Source of the DNA: Varroa destructor
Taxonomy: Eukaryota > Arthropoda > Arachnida > Mesostigmata > Varroidae
DNA: 64,000 nt
Assembly: GCF_002443255.2 (NCBI RefSeq)
Contig: NW_019211458.1
Location: 11,554,402 to 11,618,401, forward strand
Direction of reading: 5' to 3'
Of the stretch, positions 1 through 12,683 are shown one piece after another. Every line of letters begins with the position of its first letter. The stretch's first letter is position 1. The notes beneath the pieces are model-generated. The model saw nothing but the letters and a program-made list of their open reading frames with translations, did no database searches and was not told the origin of the DNA. Position numbers and translations under genes: made by a program.

Positions 1-644
1 TCTCTTCCCAAAATTCGCTAAGAGGCGATGGTTAGTAGGTCTGACGTGGCGCGGATGGTGATTTTTCGATTAATGGAGGTTAGTCTCTATTAGGAAGATG
101 GTTTAGATAATATTTATTATGTTGAACGTTACTTTCGAAGGTTTTAGCTCACAGATCCACCTTCCGCAAGTCACCGCTCAATACAGAAAACAGACATCGA
201 CCACTAGAATTTCTGCCCTTGAAGGTATATTATCTGTACAAACAGCGATGAGCGTTAAAAATGTGGTTAGTAAGAAATGATTAACCATATATACGATCCA
301 TCTCTACAGGTACAAACGTTCGATAACAGTAGGTTCTATTATTATCATTGTTACTACTATTATTATACGGACCTAACAATAGCACACCACTGAAGGCGAT
401 GTTCCCAATTTAGCATCATGCACGCTCCCCATCTTCGTAAATTTGTTGCTAATCGTTTAGAAACAGCTTTGAAATCTGCGTTATATGTTTTTAAAGTTTT
501 CAAAGCGCTTGATTGTTTTCACCATAAACCTGTTCGTATACGTGTGTTTCTACGGTCTTATCAACTGTGTTCTTCTATGCTAAACCAGTCAGTGTGAAGA
601 TTTTGTCATTTTCCTATGTGTTTTGTACCCTGTTCATTCTACAG
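1..644. other. upstream intron, 3' end
   Basis: No gene is seen. The segment should be the end of the intron before the first visible exon, because that exon opens in phase 2 and needs two bases from an earlier exon. I looked for a first exon (ATG, short frame, phase-2 donor) and found none; an ATG at 421 runs into a GTAAAT after 19 bases, which is the wrong phase. A pyrimidine-rich tract leads into the acceptor at 643-644. A run of TTA/CTA triplets lies near 337-366. Confidence 0.6.
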
Positions 645-787
645 CCATCCCGAACGTACACAGGATGATTTGGAGTTGATCTACGCTAAGCTACGCGCTA
701 TGCCACCCTTTCATCGTCTTCATCCGCTGTTGTTACAACAGCTTGCCTATTACGGCTATTATGAAGACATCGATGCGGGAGTTACAT
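645..787 (+). CDS. Epac: Epac exon: start of CNB-A domain
   Basis: Encodes 47 residues plus split codons on both sides (enters in phase 2, leaves in phase 1). The acceptor is TTCTACAG before 645, the donor GTAAGT after 787. The peptide contains PERTQDDLELIYAKL, then FHRLHPLLLQQL and YYGYYEDIDAGVT. It aligns without gaps to the EPAC2 block that opens CNB-A, where an acidic DD-IIF segment precedes the helix and the GYYE-GIT turn. The last base plus the next exon make the Leu of the conserved LFRxGD strand. Regulatory, non-catalytic region. In EPAC2 CNB-A binds cAMP weakly and influences localisation. Confidence 0.93.
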
Positions 788-3700
788 GTAAGTAAAACTT
801 CCCATATATATAGCTATTTTCGTATCGATAGAGGCCAGCATGCGAACCGGTTCGTTCCCAAGGATAAATCGTTATTCAATTTCAAGCAGACTATTAGATG
901 TACTACGAATATAACTTCTACGCGAAAAAAAAAGTTCAACTAACCTTGTAATAGTCGAATGGACCTTTTTGAAGACATTTAATCTGACTATTATTCCGTC
1001 CTCGCACCTTATTTCCTAACCTGTCGTGAAAAATGCTCTCACACTCAAGCGGTCGTCAGCAGACGAATTTCAACGACTATGAGGTATCACTATTTGTTAA
1101 ACAGCGTTGATAATAGCTATCTCAATAATTGCCCAGTTATCCAATAGTTATGTGTTTGCTCAATTTTACACACATAATTTTTTATTCAGTAAGTTTTCTC
1201 GGAGGCTGCAGAAGTGTCTAATAACGTAATGTTCGTTCATTGTATATGAATACTAACAAAAAAAAGAAAATACAGTCACAAGGTGACTAATCCTTGTGTT
1301 GGACCTTGTGTAAGAACACCCTACATCATCAATAGTGAAACGTATGGGCTACAAAGCAGGTGTTTGTCTCTTCCATCATATGTACGCCGTCTACCTAAAT
1401 GAGAATGTCTCCTTCTGCTCCTTAAAGGCGGGCAGCCACTTAATCATTAGAAAGCGCATCTGGTCCTAACCCATTCGTTTACGTGGATTGCTCCTTACAA
1501 GTTGTTTCTTTCTGGCATACTACCTTTTTTGCATCTTATGTGCAGCGTACTTTGGAGCTTTTCCCCGCCTCTCCACCTCTCTAGCGACGCCTGGTTCGAC
1601 ACGCCGGGTTCACTGAAGACCAACAGCAAGCGACAAATTCATTCATTTTGACCTGAACCGCTTTGATGTCCTGCTTTTTATGGTTGACAGTACGTTGCCG
1701 ATTTTGCAGATGCTATGAAAGGGAATCGTACTGACAGCGGATCAAAGGCAAGCCATCGCGGGTCGAGGTTCTCCCTACAGCTGACGCGAGAACGGAACCA
1801 GAAGTGGATAAAAGGCCCAGGGATTGCGCAGAAAATAGGGATTTGATGGCGACTCGAAACAAAAAAGAACAGAAAGTAGGGACCTTCTTTGTACGCGAAT
1901 ACCGAGAGACGTCGTGACCGATTCTGTACGACTTCGTTGCTAGATAATTTTAGAACACGATTTAACGTAATTGCACTGTCTTCTCTTTATCCATAATTTC
2001 TGCTATTTTGATTATTAACATTTACCACTTTCGGAAGAATAGGAAAAAAAATTATCACTGGCACGGTAATCGTTCGAGGCAAAGCGTTTCTTTCGTAAAA
2101 GCTTTTCTTCGGTTATTTTGCCATTGAGGCAGCTAGCCGGAAGGAATGATTAAGGGGCCGTCCATACAAGTGGGTTTGTGGACAATAGGACCGCGTGAAA
2201 TTTCTGCATGGACGAGCCTGAAACCAATTCGTGCTATTGACGATACGGCTATTGGAAGTGATTAGCAGGTACATGCATATAATAGAGACAATTAAGGTTC
2301 AATCGCGGTAACAATTTTTCTGCGTTTTTAATGCGTATGTTAACGAGATATAGAAAATGGATCTCTTCTATGCGGCTAAGTAGAGAGATTTCGATTGAAT
2401 TATTGCTTTAAATGGCTGCCCAACCGAATCACTTGAGCTGGTCTTGCGTTGCGTTTAACAAAAGATTTAGCCTCATCGAAACAAAGCGTTGTTTTTTTCT
2501 TCTAAAGGTTGGTAAATAGGACGTCAGGTATCACTTTGGACGGGTTTCTTAGATGGTTTCTGCTCAAACAAATCTATGAAGCGGCATGATAACAGAAGCC
2601 TTTTGCCAACGCTGCAATTCATATGTACTAACCACTTAGCCTATGCTGCCGCCGCCTGACAAGGTTGGGGTGACGGATCTGCTCTGAGAGATGTTCAAAA
2701 TGGAGGACAGCTTAGTATGCTATTACGATGTATTGTATAAAAGAACGCTGAGCTCGTTCAAAATAGCTGCTGTTTCAGTAACGGCAGTTCGACAACAAGT
2801 ACACATACTATATGTAGTGATGTTAGATACCTTTGAAGAACAATTTTGATGTTCTTTTGACTGATTGGGTTGTTTAGTAAAATGATGTGAGGCATAGTAA
2901 AGGCTCACGTGTCATATCGTTATATTTTTTTTCTATATACACATACACGTACACGTTAAGTGACATTGTAAGACAGAGTAATAAGTAATGGATTACAATT
3001 ATAGGAAGGCTTATATCTGTTAATAACAGAGGTAATGGACGCGTTTCACTTCCAATGAATAGTCTATTAAATGGTCACTGGATACGCGGTCAAACAAAGT
3101 TAACCGTGCGGCTTCGAGAAACAATTCTAAGGGAATATCGAACAAGCGTTTCACTGCGAACATTTCATTAGTCAACAACCCTAATCAGCTCGTTTTCGCT
3201 GAAACGGACTGAACGAACCCAATTTATGACGGCGGGCATGATTAACTCAGCAGCCAAATTAAAGGCTACTAAATTTGTTCTTTCCAATAGGTCATCAACA
3301 AATCGTTGAAAGAGACATCGTAAAGCGTTGCACGCAGAACTTCTCTAAGTCGCGCGACCTCGGGAGGCTGAGAGGGACGTTCATCCACTATGAAAACATT
3401 AAAGTTATTTTGTTTTCAATCTCTCTATTCATTGAACAGCTAGAGTCAGTTCCTGTTGCTGTGCCGTTATCACCACCATCCGTGTGGTCGAAATTCCTTT
3501 TATTCAAGAAGATGCCGGAGATCTATAAGCTAGAGGTTCCGTTTGGCTTTCTTGAAAGAATGACAACCCAAATATGACTCTTTTAAGCAACCAAAATTCG
3601 GGCGAGAATTGTATCGAAAATGTTCCCACTCTTGCAACGCATTGAATAAGGCATAAGGACAATATAAGGATTCGGGTACTTAATTAACGCCTGTAACACA

Positions 3701-5172
3701 TAGATGCCTGCGACTCAGCATAAGAACGGGATTAATTTCATTTACATGATGAGGTAGCGATGAGAAGTTGCAAAGAAAATTTGGGCGCCTGGAGATCCGC
3801 ATCCCTGTCTTAACTTGAAGGTCTAAAGCGTCTTAGCTGATCGTGTCCGATTTATCCTGAGATGCCTCAATGAGATATCCTAGAGAAGCTCGGTGGATAA
3901 TATTTCCTAATTCCAAAAAGGCCCACTATGACAAAATTGGAATGCTGGGGCCCACTACAATTAAAGCAAGAATAGAGCCGTACAAATACGGCACCACCAG
4001 CTTAGCGCAAAAGAATTACTTCATAACGACGCTGTTAGATGACTCGTTTTTGACATAACAAGAAATGAAAATACCGTAATTTTTTGGGTAGACATGGTTA
4101 TTCTCTAACAGGCTTTTTCGCTCATCTTCCGCTTTAGTCTTATGAACAGCAACTTATTACAAGAAATGGAACAGAGCCTTCATCAATAAAAATAGCAAAG
4201 GATGAAAAGGGAAGGACTATTGAATCCGCAGGACCGTTGCGGTGCCTGTGGGAAAGGACGTCGCTATATTGTCGTTCCTTACCTTCAAAAATGAAAGCTC
4301 GTAAAATTTGTTCTTTTAGAAATCAGCCTTTTTTTAAAAATCACTGAAAAGTTAATCTCTTCGGCGATGTTGTACGGTTGATATCATTAAATAGCATCTG
4401 GATAAGATCGGTTTGAATCGAGGGCTGTCGCCACATGGACAATCAGAGCCGGAAATCGTACTGGGGCTTTCAACGGAAGCAAATGCAAAAGTGGAGCAAC
4501 TTCAATGAAAACGACCCATCAGCATAAGTTAAAGCTCAAAACTATGAGAAATCGCGAGAAATATAGTGCGTTTCCCCACTGCCAGAAGAAATTGTCCTAC
4601 AGGTATCGTTTGACCCTTATTTTCTACTTCTCACAGCTTGAATAATCCATATCTATTACACTTTTACCAAGCTGGTAAAAATTAGCTCGATGCATTATAA
4701 GCAAGGTCATACTAGCTCTGCTCGAAAAGCTCAATAGATTTTAATGCCTTAAATGATGAAACTGTTTCGAAAATCATTGTATTTGTTCGAGAAATCTGGA
4801 CAGGCCTACAAATACACATTGAGTATTTGTATAGCTTTACGCAACAACTAACTGCTATCTCGTTTAACGCGTAGATCACGAACGCGCGTTGTTTCGAGAC
4901 TACGAAATGGGACAGAGAAAACTCTGGTTCTAGTGTACGTCTTCTATTTGTTCTCGAAGCTGTCTAAAGACGTTTGATATACCTACTCAGTCTTAAAATG
5001 GAGACAAAATATGAAACATATTATATCCTATCATTTAACCGGCATTTTTCATCCGCACATATTTGAGGTAGACGAATAGAATACTGCTAATTAGAATGAA
5101 ATATATAATAAAAACCTTCGTTGTACTTATGTGATAATTATATTAATATTGGGTGTCTGCTCTTGCTTGCAG
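788..5172. other. Epac intron 1
   Basis: This intron of 4,385 bases has donor GTAAGT and acceptor TTGCTTGCAG. No coding segment is recognised; the open frames are short (100 codons or fewer), unrelated to Epac and compatible with chance. A-rich and T-rich stretches are common (for example around 2,040 and 4,330). Confidence 0.75.
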
Positions 5173-5264
5173 TGTTCCGAGAGGGTGACAAAGGAAAAAA
5201 CTGGTATGCCGTCCTCAAGGGGTCGCTTGATGTTCAAATCACAAACAACATAGGAGCCTCAATG
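5173..5264 (+). CDS. Epac: Epac exon: CNB-A core strands
   Basis: Completes a Leu codon and adds 30 residues, ending in phase 0 after an ATG codon; the acceptor is TTGCAG and the donor GTGAGT. The peptide begins FREGDKGKNWYAVLKGSLDV, the hallmark of the CNB fold: the GD-G turn, the NWYAVL strand and the GSLDV strand match EPAC2 CNB-A almost residue for residue. It then reads QITNNIGASM, a variable loop before the next strand. The frame after the donor stops soon within the intron, which supports the exon end. Confidence 0.95.
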
Positions 5265-5499
5265 GTGAGTCGTCCTCACCATCAGCTCTTATATATTGGA
5301 TTATAAAATACAAGCAATAAGGCTTAATTTAGCTACAAAAAGATAATGAATGTAGTAGACCCAGCAAGTTGAGGCACTGTTAAACAGCTTTAATATAGCC
5401 GACTATATTTTATGAGGAGGCTATTCAGGAAAAACAAAAACCCGTACCCATTATGGCGAGACAGCGAGCTCTTTGGCTAAAGAAATCATCACTACTAAT

Positions 5500-5517
5500 C
5501 TTTAATCAAGATTAAAG
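5500..5517. repeat. small perfect inverted repeat
   Basis: CTTTAATC, spacer AA, GATTAAAG. An 8-base-arm palindrome in intron 1-type AT-rich DNA, 236 bases after the exon 2 donor. No function assigned; such AT-rich palindromes are frequent by chance. Confidence 0.5.
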
Positions 5518-7129
5518 GATGAAACATGACAGTCTTGCCGTTACGCACACGTTCATTTATTGTCCTATATCGTTATAATACAAATGCATCTCGCCTGTGA
5601 CAGGGAATAGTTAGTTTATAGGGACTGGTTCTTACAAATTTGAAATCGTGGCGTTATAACCTATCAGGTGCCATCGACGCGTATCGGTCTGCGATGTACA
5701 TCGGCGATATGATTGCAGTTGTTGCAGTCAAGCGACCCGGCTTTTTTCACATAAAAACTACATGAGCCGACCCAGTTGAACTATTAGATGTATCTATTAA
5801 GCGTGTAGGGTAATATCATTCTATAGGCTCCGATCATTTTTGGCTTGGTACTCAGTTCATGTCGTCGCACACGTTCTAGCTGGATCCGTTCGGCACTGGA
5901 CTACCCATCTAGGCTCATTCAAAGGATATCGCAATATCAATCTAGATACCGAGCTCGTAAGATAATAGTTGATCCCATATGTCGCTTTTTAATCGCATAA
6001 CCTGCATGAAAGAACACAAAAGAGTGGGGATCAACGGTGTAGGGTGTTTTCTTTGTGACGATGGCTAACCCCCTCTTTTGTTTAAACTCCACCGCTCCTA
6101 TTCGAGTTCCTGGGAAAGGTCCCTAGTTGGGCAGATTTACGGTAACTTCAATGCGTCACCTGGTAGTTAGCTTCGTGAATCCCAGCCGTGACCCTAGCCC
6201 CCGCGCAAGTGTGACAACGAACACTTCTGCCCACATCAGAAAACGCAATAACAAATCGCCACAGGAAGTTACCTATATATACTCGGTGATACCCAGTAGC
6301 AATCGTAATACTACCATAAAATATAGAGTATGACTGGAAGTGGCTGTGAATAGCATTGTAGCTGCATTATTTTCGTACGATTATTTGCACCCAAGGTCGA
6401 CTTGTATACATATGGCTTTGTGGTGGTTTAAGGATTAACAGAAGATCTTTAATGGCTTTACAAAAAAGTGGGCAAACGACAGCAGTGGTCCTTATAATGG
6501 AAACTCAGGCGAAACAATTGGGACTTAGCGTGTATATAATATCACTGAATCAGGGCTTTCCCCGCCTCCACAAAACAATAACGGGTGTATTGCTTATCAG
6601 AAGTCGGTGTACCTCCGAGATGTACATGTCCGCAATGTTAAGTAGCCCGAAAAAACTTTAGAGTAAAAAACTACTGAAGATGATAAAATCATTTCAAATT
6701 CATGCAGCAGTATCATTGAGATATTGAGCAGAAGTGGCATTACTGAAGTTAGTCTTGCTAAAATGAAAGCTCATTCCTAGCAGATTTAGTCGCAACTTCT
6801 ATTAAACTGAAACATATGCCTAAGCACGTAGGGGTGGGCTGGAAAGCGGCAGACGCACACAACGCCTAGCATAGCAGTTCGCGAAGCACCAATACGATTA
6901 ATTTTTTTTTAATATTATATTATTTTTTTACCCTCGAGATGACAACATGTCCAGCAAAGTGATTTCTAAGCTGAAAAACATGACGAATCACCTATTTTCA
7001 TTCTATTATGGTACGGGGTTTAATTGAATGCGTGTTAACAACAATATTCGTCCACTCCATATACTAAAATACATATTTTAGATACTAAAGCAGGAAGGCA
7101 GCCTTCATAGATACCAACCTTTTATAATT

Positions 7130-7147
7130 CCCCCCCCCCCCCCCCCC
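7130..7147 (+). repeat. poly-C tract (18 C)
   Basis: Eighteen consecutive C in intron 2, followed by AAC. A second tract of the same length followed by AAC occurs at 58080-58097. Such homopolymers are length-unstable and hard to sequence, so the exact length is uncertain. Confidence 0.9.
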
Positions 7148-10100
7148 AACAAAAATCGCATTGGGGTAAGGGGTGTTTGAAAACGGAAAATTGGTTTTGA
7201 GCATTTTCTAATCTTGTTTTATGTAGTCCAATGGTACGCATAACGAGTTGATAAAAGTAGACCTTAAGGGTGGAAAATATGTTACTATCAATTTTGGAAA
7301 TAGGATGATTTTTGGAAATCATAGGAACGATTGGCTGTGTGATGCTGATGGAAGCTGGTTGTTACCTTAGAATCAGCTATTAACCTCAACAGTCAATGAC
7401 TGATCTTCCCTTAACTCATAACACCGACCAGTGGAACTCTCCCTTGCTAAATACTGGAGAGGCCTAATCTCATTGTGGTTAATCGTGCTCGTATGATCGA
7501 TACTGGTTCGTGACTCCGTAAAAGATGCTCACCTTTGCCAGGACTTGCGCGTGTTGAACGCATTAAGATATAATAATAATGATAGTTACATATAGGCGTT
7601 AACTGTGGACTTGAAGGTATTTTTTAGAAGTAATTCAGTCGACTCTTTATTTATTTATTTTTGGGAAACGTTTCTAGCAAATACTGTATTAATTATAATT
7701 AGTTGATTATAACTAATCTGTTACTTGCTTCGTCTCTCATCTCAAATATGTAATAGTCATTATAAATAATGTAATTCACATATAACAGTGGTAATAACCT
7801 GGGAACACTTGCAAGCCTGATTCGAGGATTTTAAGTATGACTTGGATAAAGGCGGGCATAAATAGCAGGATTGAAGGAAACAGAACTTCTATTGGGAGAT
7901 ATCTTTTACTGACATGAATTCCTATCATTTCAAGGAACAACAAGGAGTCAGGGTCTCTTATACGAATACGATAATGATATCCTTATAAGAGGATGGATAC
8001 ACCTAGAGTTATTTCACTGTGGAGTTCAATGATACCTCCTAGCCTAAGAGGATCGGTGTAATCTCGAACCACTTCGCTTATATGCCTCAGCCATTATCGC
8101 ACCTTTAAATCCAGCACCCGGACCCCACGCTATAGACTGTTAATTGCAACTGTAAGTGCATCTGATAGGAGAGCTACCTCAACGTCACGTTTTCCTATTC
8201 TGCTCAGATCTTTAATTCGCTTTTAGTGGAAATTATCACGGTTTTCTTTTCGCTCATTTTGTTCAAGTTAAAGGCCCCACCCAAGCCAAGTTTGTTTGTA
8301 CAAATAATCCACTATAGGCTAACGTTTTCACTCGACAGATTAAAAGTGCGTACGCGTTATTTTTTTCAATTATGGGGAATCGATCACTCTAGCCGATTAA
8401 TGGATAATCTACGCCCTCGAATGTATTGTTTGTTGAAGTCGGAGAACTAAATTCAAAGCAACAGATACTATCCATGTTTGTTGTTTCATCCAGCTGTTTA
8501 TACAATGAGGGGTGCCTTTTTAACGGTACCGCCGTTACCTCAGCTTTTGAAAGACGGCCCACACGTGTTGTACACCGTACGTTTATTTATTGGACATCGT
8601 GGCGCACCCTGTAATCGTTTAGCTTATCAGGGGATCTGTTGCACGATACATATAAACAAAATATATACTGCCACATATGCTTGTGGCTCTGAAATCTAAG
8701 AATGTATACGCTGTGTACAACGACATTAGCCGAATAGGATTTTAATATACTACACAGTATTTCATTAGCATCACAAATGCCTCTACGAAGCCTTTTCAAA
8801 TCCACAAAAAAATACCTTGTTAACTCAGTAACACAGTGAAGCTAACCAATAATTGGCAAAAAAAAAGGCGAATTATGTAGAATAAAATGTTTTTTTTGCT
8901 TGAAGATTATCACTTAGCATTTATTATAGTCCTATTTTGTCCATTAGATTTGATACTATCCTTTCATCAAAGTCTAACAAGCCTCACGTTATTTAACAGA
9001 AAACGAAAACTCTTTCTTTTCATGATATATCCTGATGACGTCGAGCCCATACGGGAGAACGTTGCTTCAATAGAAACACTTAATTCATGTACGCACATGT
9101 ACATTGTCGTGTTAAAGAATATTAAAAGAATATACTCAGGCGTACGCTACTCCAGCATTAAAAAGAAGGACTAATAGAAACATTTCTGTAGTTATTAATA
9201 CTACTTTCTCAATAATTCAGTTTAGAACTTTCAATGAGACCAACCATATACACCTCGGACCGATCAGAACGGCCGGAGGCAATTTTTTTTCAAAAATACG
9301 TTTCATGAGTAGAGTAGATCACCGTAAACGCAATGGCTATTTTTGTTATTCTAATTTAAACAATGTACACACTTTTTGTCAGCATAGACATATTTCCACT
9401 TGAAAAAACCTGGACTAGAAGCTTTAAAATGAACGGTCCGAAGTTCTTTCGATTTCTACTTACTTATTATGATCCACACTTTTTCTTTTGGCCCACACTG
9501 TCCCATTTATGTTAGTTCTTTTTTAAATTAATGAAAAAATACCGTAAGGCCGATGTTAAAGTTCGACTTAGGGTGTTTTTTTGCCCAATGCCGGCAGGTA
9601 AGCAAACTGGAGTGAAACACAAAAGGCCTTGGGCGCTTCTGGAACTGGGGTCTCAGGTCTGTCAGCACTAGAGGCGATCACTTGTGACGTGCATCTGTTT
9701 CCATCGTCTGATCGCACTACATAGACCCTGCTATCATGTAAAGGTGACTGAATGGATGCCTATCGCCGGCCCCTAATTACACAGCCAGACGGCATACACA
9801 GGTCTTTTCATAACCGAATTGATCAAAACTGAAAGGTCACCAGACAAATCTGTCACCGCAAATACAGGGATTTTATGCCATTGGATGTTCGCAGTTGATT
9901 GCACAAGGGCATTCATTATTGCTTCCTTTAGGGATAGCAATCACTCGAATGACCAGATCGGCCTTCCTTACAGCGTAGAGTGGACTTTAGGAACGACCTC
10001 CATCGTATGAATCGGCCGATGCCCAGCTTACTTTACAATATTCCGGGAAGTCTACATAGTTTGCATAAGCAGGATATTGGCCGACGTTTGGTAATTGTGC

Positions 10101-10428
10101 ATTATGACCCTGTGTCCAAGACGTGCGTCGATAAAGTGGGCCAACCATTGATCATGCGGGGATCCAATCCGTTGAGATATCGAATGATCTCCAATGACAC
10201 ACGGGCGAAAAGACAGACAAACGGAGATAATGCTGATCTGTCTGATTCAAAGCTACCCTTTGGTGGCAGCCCCTCTCGGTCTGCTTACGGTCGTGATATG
10301 TTACATTGTACCATGTCGATCTAGAGAAACTTAGCGGGAAACAGCTGTCAGTTCAAACGTTCACTCCTTGCATTTGGTGGTTGGGAGTTTGATACGATAG
10401 TACACATGGTGCCATTCTTTGCTCAAAA

Positions 10429-11230
10429 GTGGGAAGAGGGGATCCCAATAGAACGCGATATCTTCGAATCAAACCCAACAGCGTGAGAACTAATGTTGGG
10501 TTTTATGCGACAATAAAGCTGCTTGTCGAGATAGGATCTGCAACGAGCATTTCAAATGCGCCGTGCTGGACGATACTATTTTACAAGTGGCCATCTATTA
10601 GAACATCTTCCGCCCAGTGGAGAAGCGGCACCCTGTTAGTGATGCCTAAAGAGAAGCGCGACCCTTCATCATGACGAGATATAGTGGAGAAAAGTGTTTA
10701 GCATAGGCTGATCTTTGACTTATTAACAAAAAGCCTGAGCAGCTATTTAAAACGCTTACATGCTTTTCCAATGAAGCAACATAGGTTCTGGAAACACTAC
10801 ACAGAAACGACATGCGAAATCCTAGTGGCTGACCTCAAGGGAGCGCTGGCCACGTCGTGAAATCCGCTATACACAGTGTTTGTCGACTTCCAAAAGAAGT
10901 TCCCATTCGACATCTAGAGACAAAGTTATGCTCGTGCTAGTTCATGGAAGTTTCTATAAATCGGGCAGGAAACTGACTCACTTTAGGAAGACAACCTAAA
11001 CCCATTTCTGTTTTCCGTTTTGCTGAAGGGCGCCCGGATCGAAAAAGAGGGTTAAGGAAATCAGTCAAAGCCATCTTTGCGGGTGAGTTAGTAATAGATC
11101 AGTGGAACACATTCTAAGCGCAGCAAACTCTACTCTGGCTCGCAGTTGCACATTCGGGACTTACTGTAAACCTGATCAAGAGGTACTGAAATTTAGAAAG
11201 CGAGACACGACAGTGACCACTGACACCTTG
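10429..11230 (+). mobile_element. decayed non-LTR retrotransposon, reverse transcriptase relic
   Basis: Reverse transcriptase motifs occur in the canonical order on the + strand, interrupted by stops and at least one frameshift. AQWRSGTLLVMPKEKRD at about 10612-10662 resembles the P-x-W...K-x-G-D entry motif. QHRFWKHYTET at about 10777 resembles QHGFRxxRST. LYTVFVDFQKKF at 10867-10902 resembles motif A (VFVDFxKAFD). FAGELV at 11076 stands where the catalytic FADD should be, two acidic residues changed. GLTVNLIK at 11157-11180 resembles GLxVNxxKT. The first three blocks share one frame and the last two another. Element ends, target duplications and endonuclease were not found, so the limits given are those of recognisable motifs. 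Lineage within LINEs is not assigned. Confidence 0.72.
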
Positions 11231-12013
11231 CGCTTCCTAGATCACCTTTTAGTTATGTAAACTAGTTTCGTTATTTAAAATTGAACTTTCCCGCGAACAG
11301 CACGAACTGCACACGTCACCAGAAGACGCAGGAAGGCGGTGTTGATTGGATGAACGATGAAATCGCTTCATCGCTTGTTTTTTACAACCGCTCCCAGCGT
11401 GTTAGACCTCAAACTATCACAAGGCGTGGAGCGCACATCACTTGGGAAAATTTTACAGAGGAGAACTTCGAACAATTAAATCGAACCAAGGCCTTCATCC
11501 TATAAAGAGTACTTGGACTATGTATGGTAACCTGAAATCGCCTCGCGTGTCTCCTAGTCGACTTCTCGCTGCTGCCCGAGGACCTGTGGCACCGTTTTGA
11601 GCTTCCTTCAGAAGCCGTTAAGCCGAACCTTAGTAAATAGAAACGCGGCTATCATGTGTGTTTATATGCTTAGCAACATGGTTTATTCAGCTGAGCTGCG
11701 CTCATTCAACATCGGAACAGCTTAATAATCTACGCGTACGATTCATGTATGCTGTTGCTTGCAAGTAGATACACACAAACACACATACAGGTAAACCGTG
11801 GAGTTATTCTTTGAGCTGTCAGCGTATATGTATGGAGGGCAATAATAGGTTTAGATCTGTCCGTTAGAACCGACAATCGAAGTCCGCAGATGTTGGGCGG
11901 AAGTATTCTGAGTAGATAAAAGAACGAGCTCCCAGTTTGCGATAAAAATAACACAACTTTGACTTTCTGCTTCCTGGATAGCGGATCCGTGAGAGTGATA
12001 CGTGTGACTATTT

Positions 12014-12452
12014 TTGCCCGTGGCAGCTCGATTCATCTATGGTCCCTTAATTGCTGCATACGATTTCAAGAAGAAGGTCGGAAGCCGAAAGATCGTTCAG
12101 TTTGTATATAAACTGATTTCGGACTTGAGTATGAACTGTTTAACTAGAGAGATTAATTCTTTCATTCGTTCGGCAGCCGCAAAGGCTTCTGTTGGTCTGC
12201 CTGGAGCGACGTCTCCAAAGGCCTTGATAGCTGCCTGTCTAAAATTGCGAATACTTTGATGTGTCACGTCCTATCGTCAACTTGTTCAATAAATATAACA
12301 ACTTACTGAGCAAACGACTAGATTCAACATTCAATCTGGCCCCTTTTGGAAAGCCGTTATTTGACGTCGTCGTCTACAAAGGCTCGAGCCTTGACTTCCA
12401 CATCAGACCTAATTTCGAAAAGCCCAATCGAGAGGTGTGTAGCGGTGAATAG
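12014..12452 (+). other. unassigned coding-like stretch before exon 3
   Basis: Two abutting + strand frames (12014-12259, then 12261-12452) read like protein: FVYKLISDLSMNCLTREIN, then PIVNLFNKYNNLLSKRL and PLFDVVVYKGSSLDFHIRP. They are in different frames and neither starts at an ATG. A short-lived or dead insertion is possible, as is chance; I do not recognise a family. It lies about 80 bases upstream of Epac exon 3 but is not needed for the Epac frame. Confidence 0.25.
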
Positions 12453-12533
12453 GTCAAATCGTTCCTGTTCTCAACTATAATGTATGGATGGTTTAAGCAG
12501 AACATAATTTATCGAAAGCGATTTGTTTTGCAG

Positions 12534-12683
12534 GGTAATGTTACGTTATGCACTCTTGGCGTCGGGAGAGCGTTCGGGGAGTCAGTCTCATGTCTTTCGT
12601 CTCCTCATTCAGCGACCGTCGTTGCAAATGAATGTTGCGAACTACTACGAATTGACCAGAAAGACTTCCAGATGCTATGGGAG
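12534..12683 (+). CDS. Epac: Epac exon: CNB-A phosphate-binding cassette
   Basis: Encodes exactly 50 residues, phase 0 at both ends; the acceptor is TTTTGCAG and the donor GTTAGT. It starts [17 protein letters not shown], matching the ICTLGIGTAFGES block of EPAC2. FGES is the phosphate-binding-cassette motif whose Glu contacts the cyclic-nucleotide ribose. Further on, the family Pro-Arg-x-Ala-Thr is here Pro-His-Ser-Ala-Thr: the Arg that contacts the cyclic phosphate is replaced by His (codon 12606-12608), and the loop before it is one residue longer than in human. The end, [17 protein letters not shown], matches the ELLRIEQKDFKALWE hinge helix. CNB-A is therefore structurally intact, but its cAMP binding is doubtful. 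Confidence 0.96.

Larger units (their letters stand above)
5265..12533. other. Epac intron 2
   Basis: This intron of 7,269 bases has donor GTGAGT and acceptor TTTTGCAG. It contains an 18-base C tract (7130-7147), a small palindrome at 5500-5517, a decayed LINE-type reverse transcriptase (about 10.43-11.23 kb) and an unassigned coding-like stretch just before exon 3 (12.0-12.45 kb). The rest is AT-rich and featureless to my reading. Confidence 0.7.

Noticed and set aside
418..445. First coding exon of Epac at ATG 421
   Set aside because: The following GTAAAT would leave 19 coding bases in phase 1, but the next exon needs phase 2, and the peptide does not resemble the Epac N-terminus.
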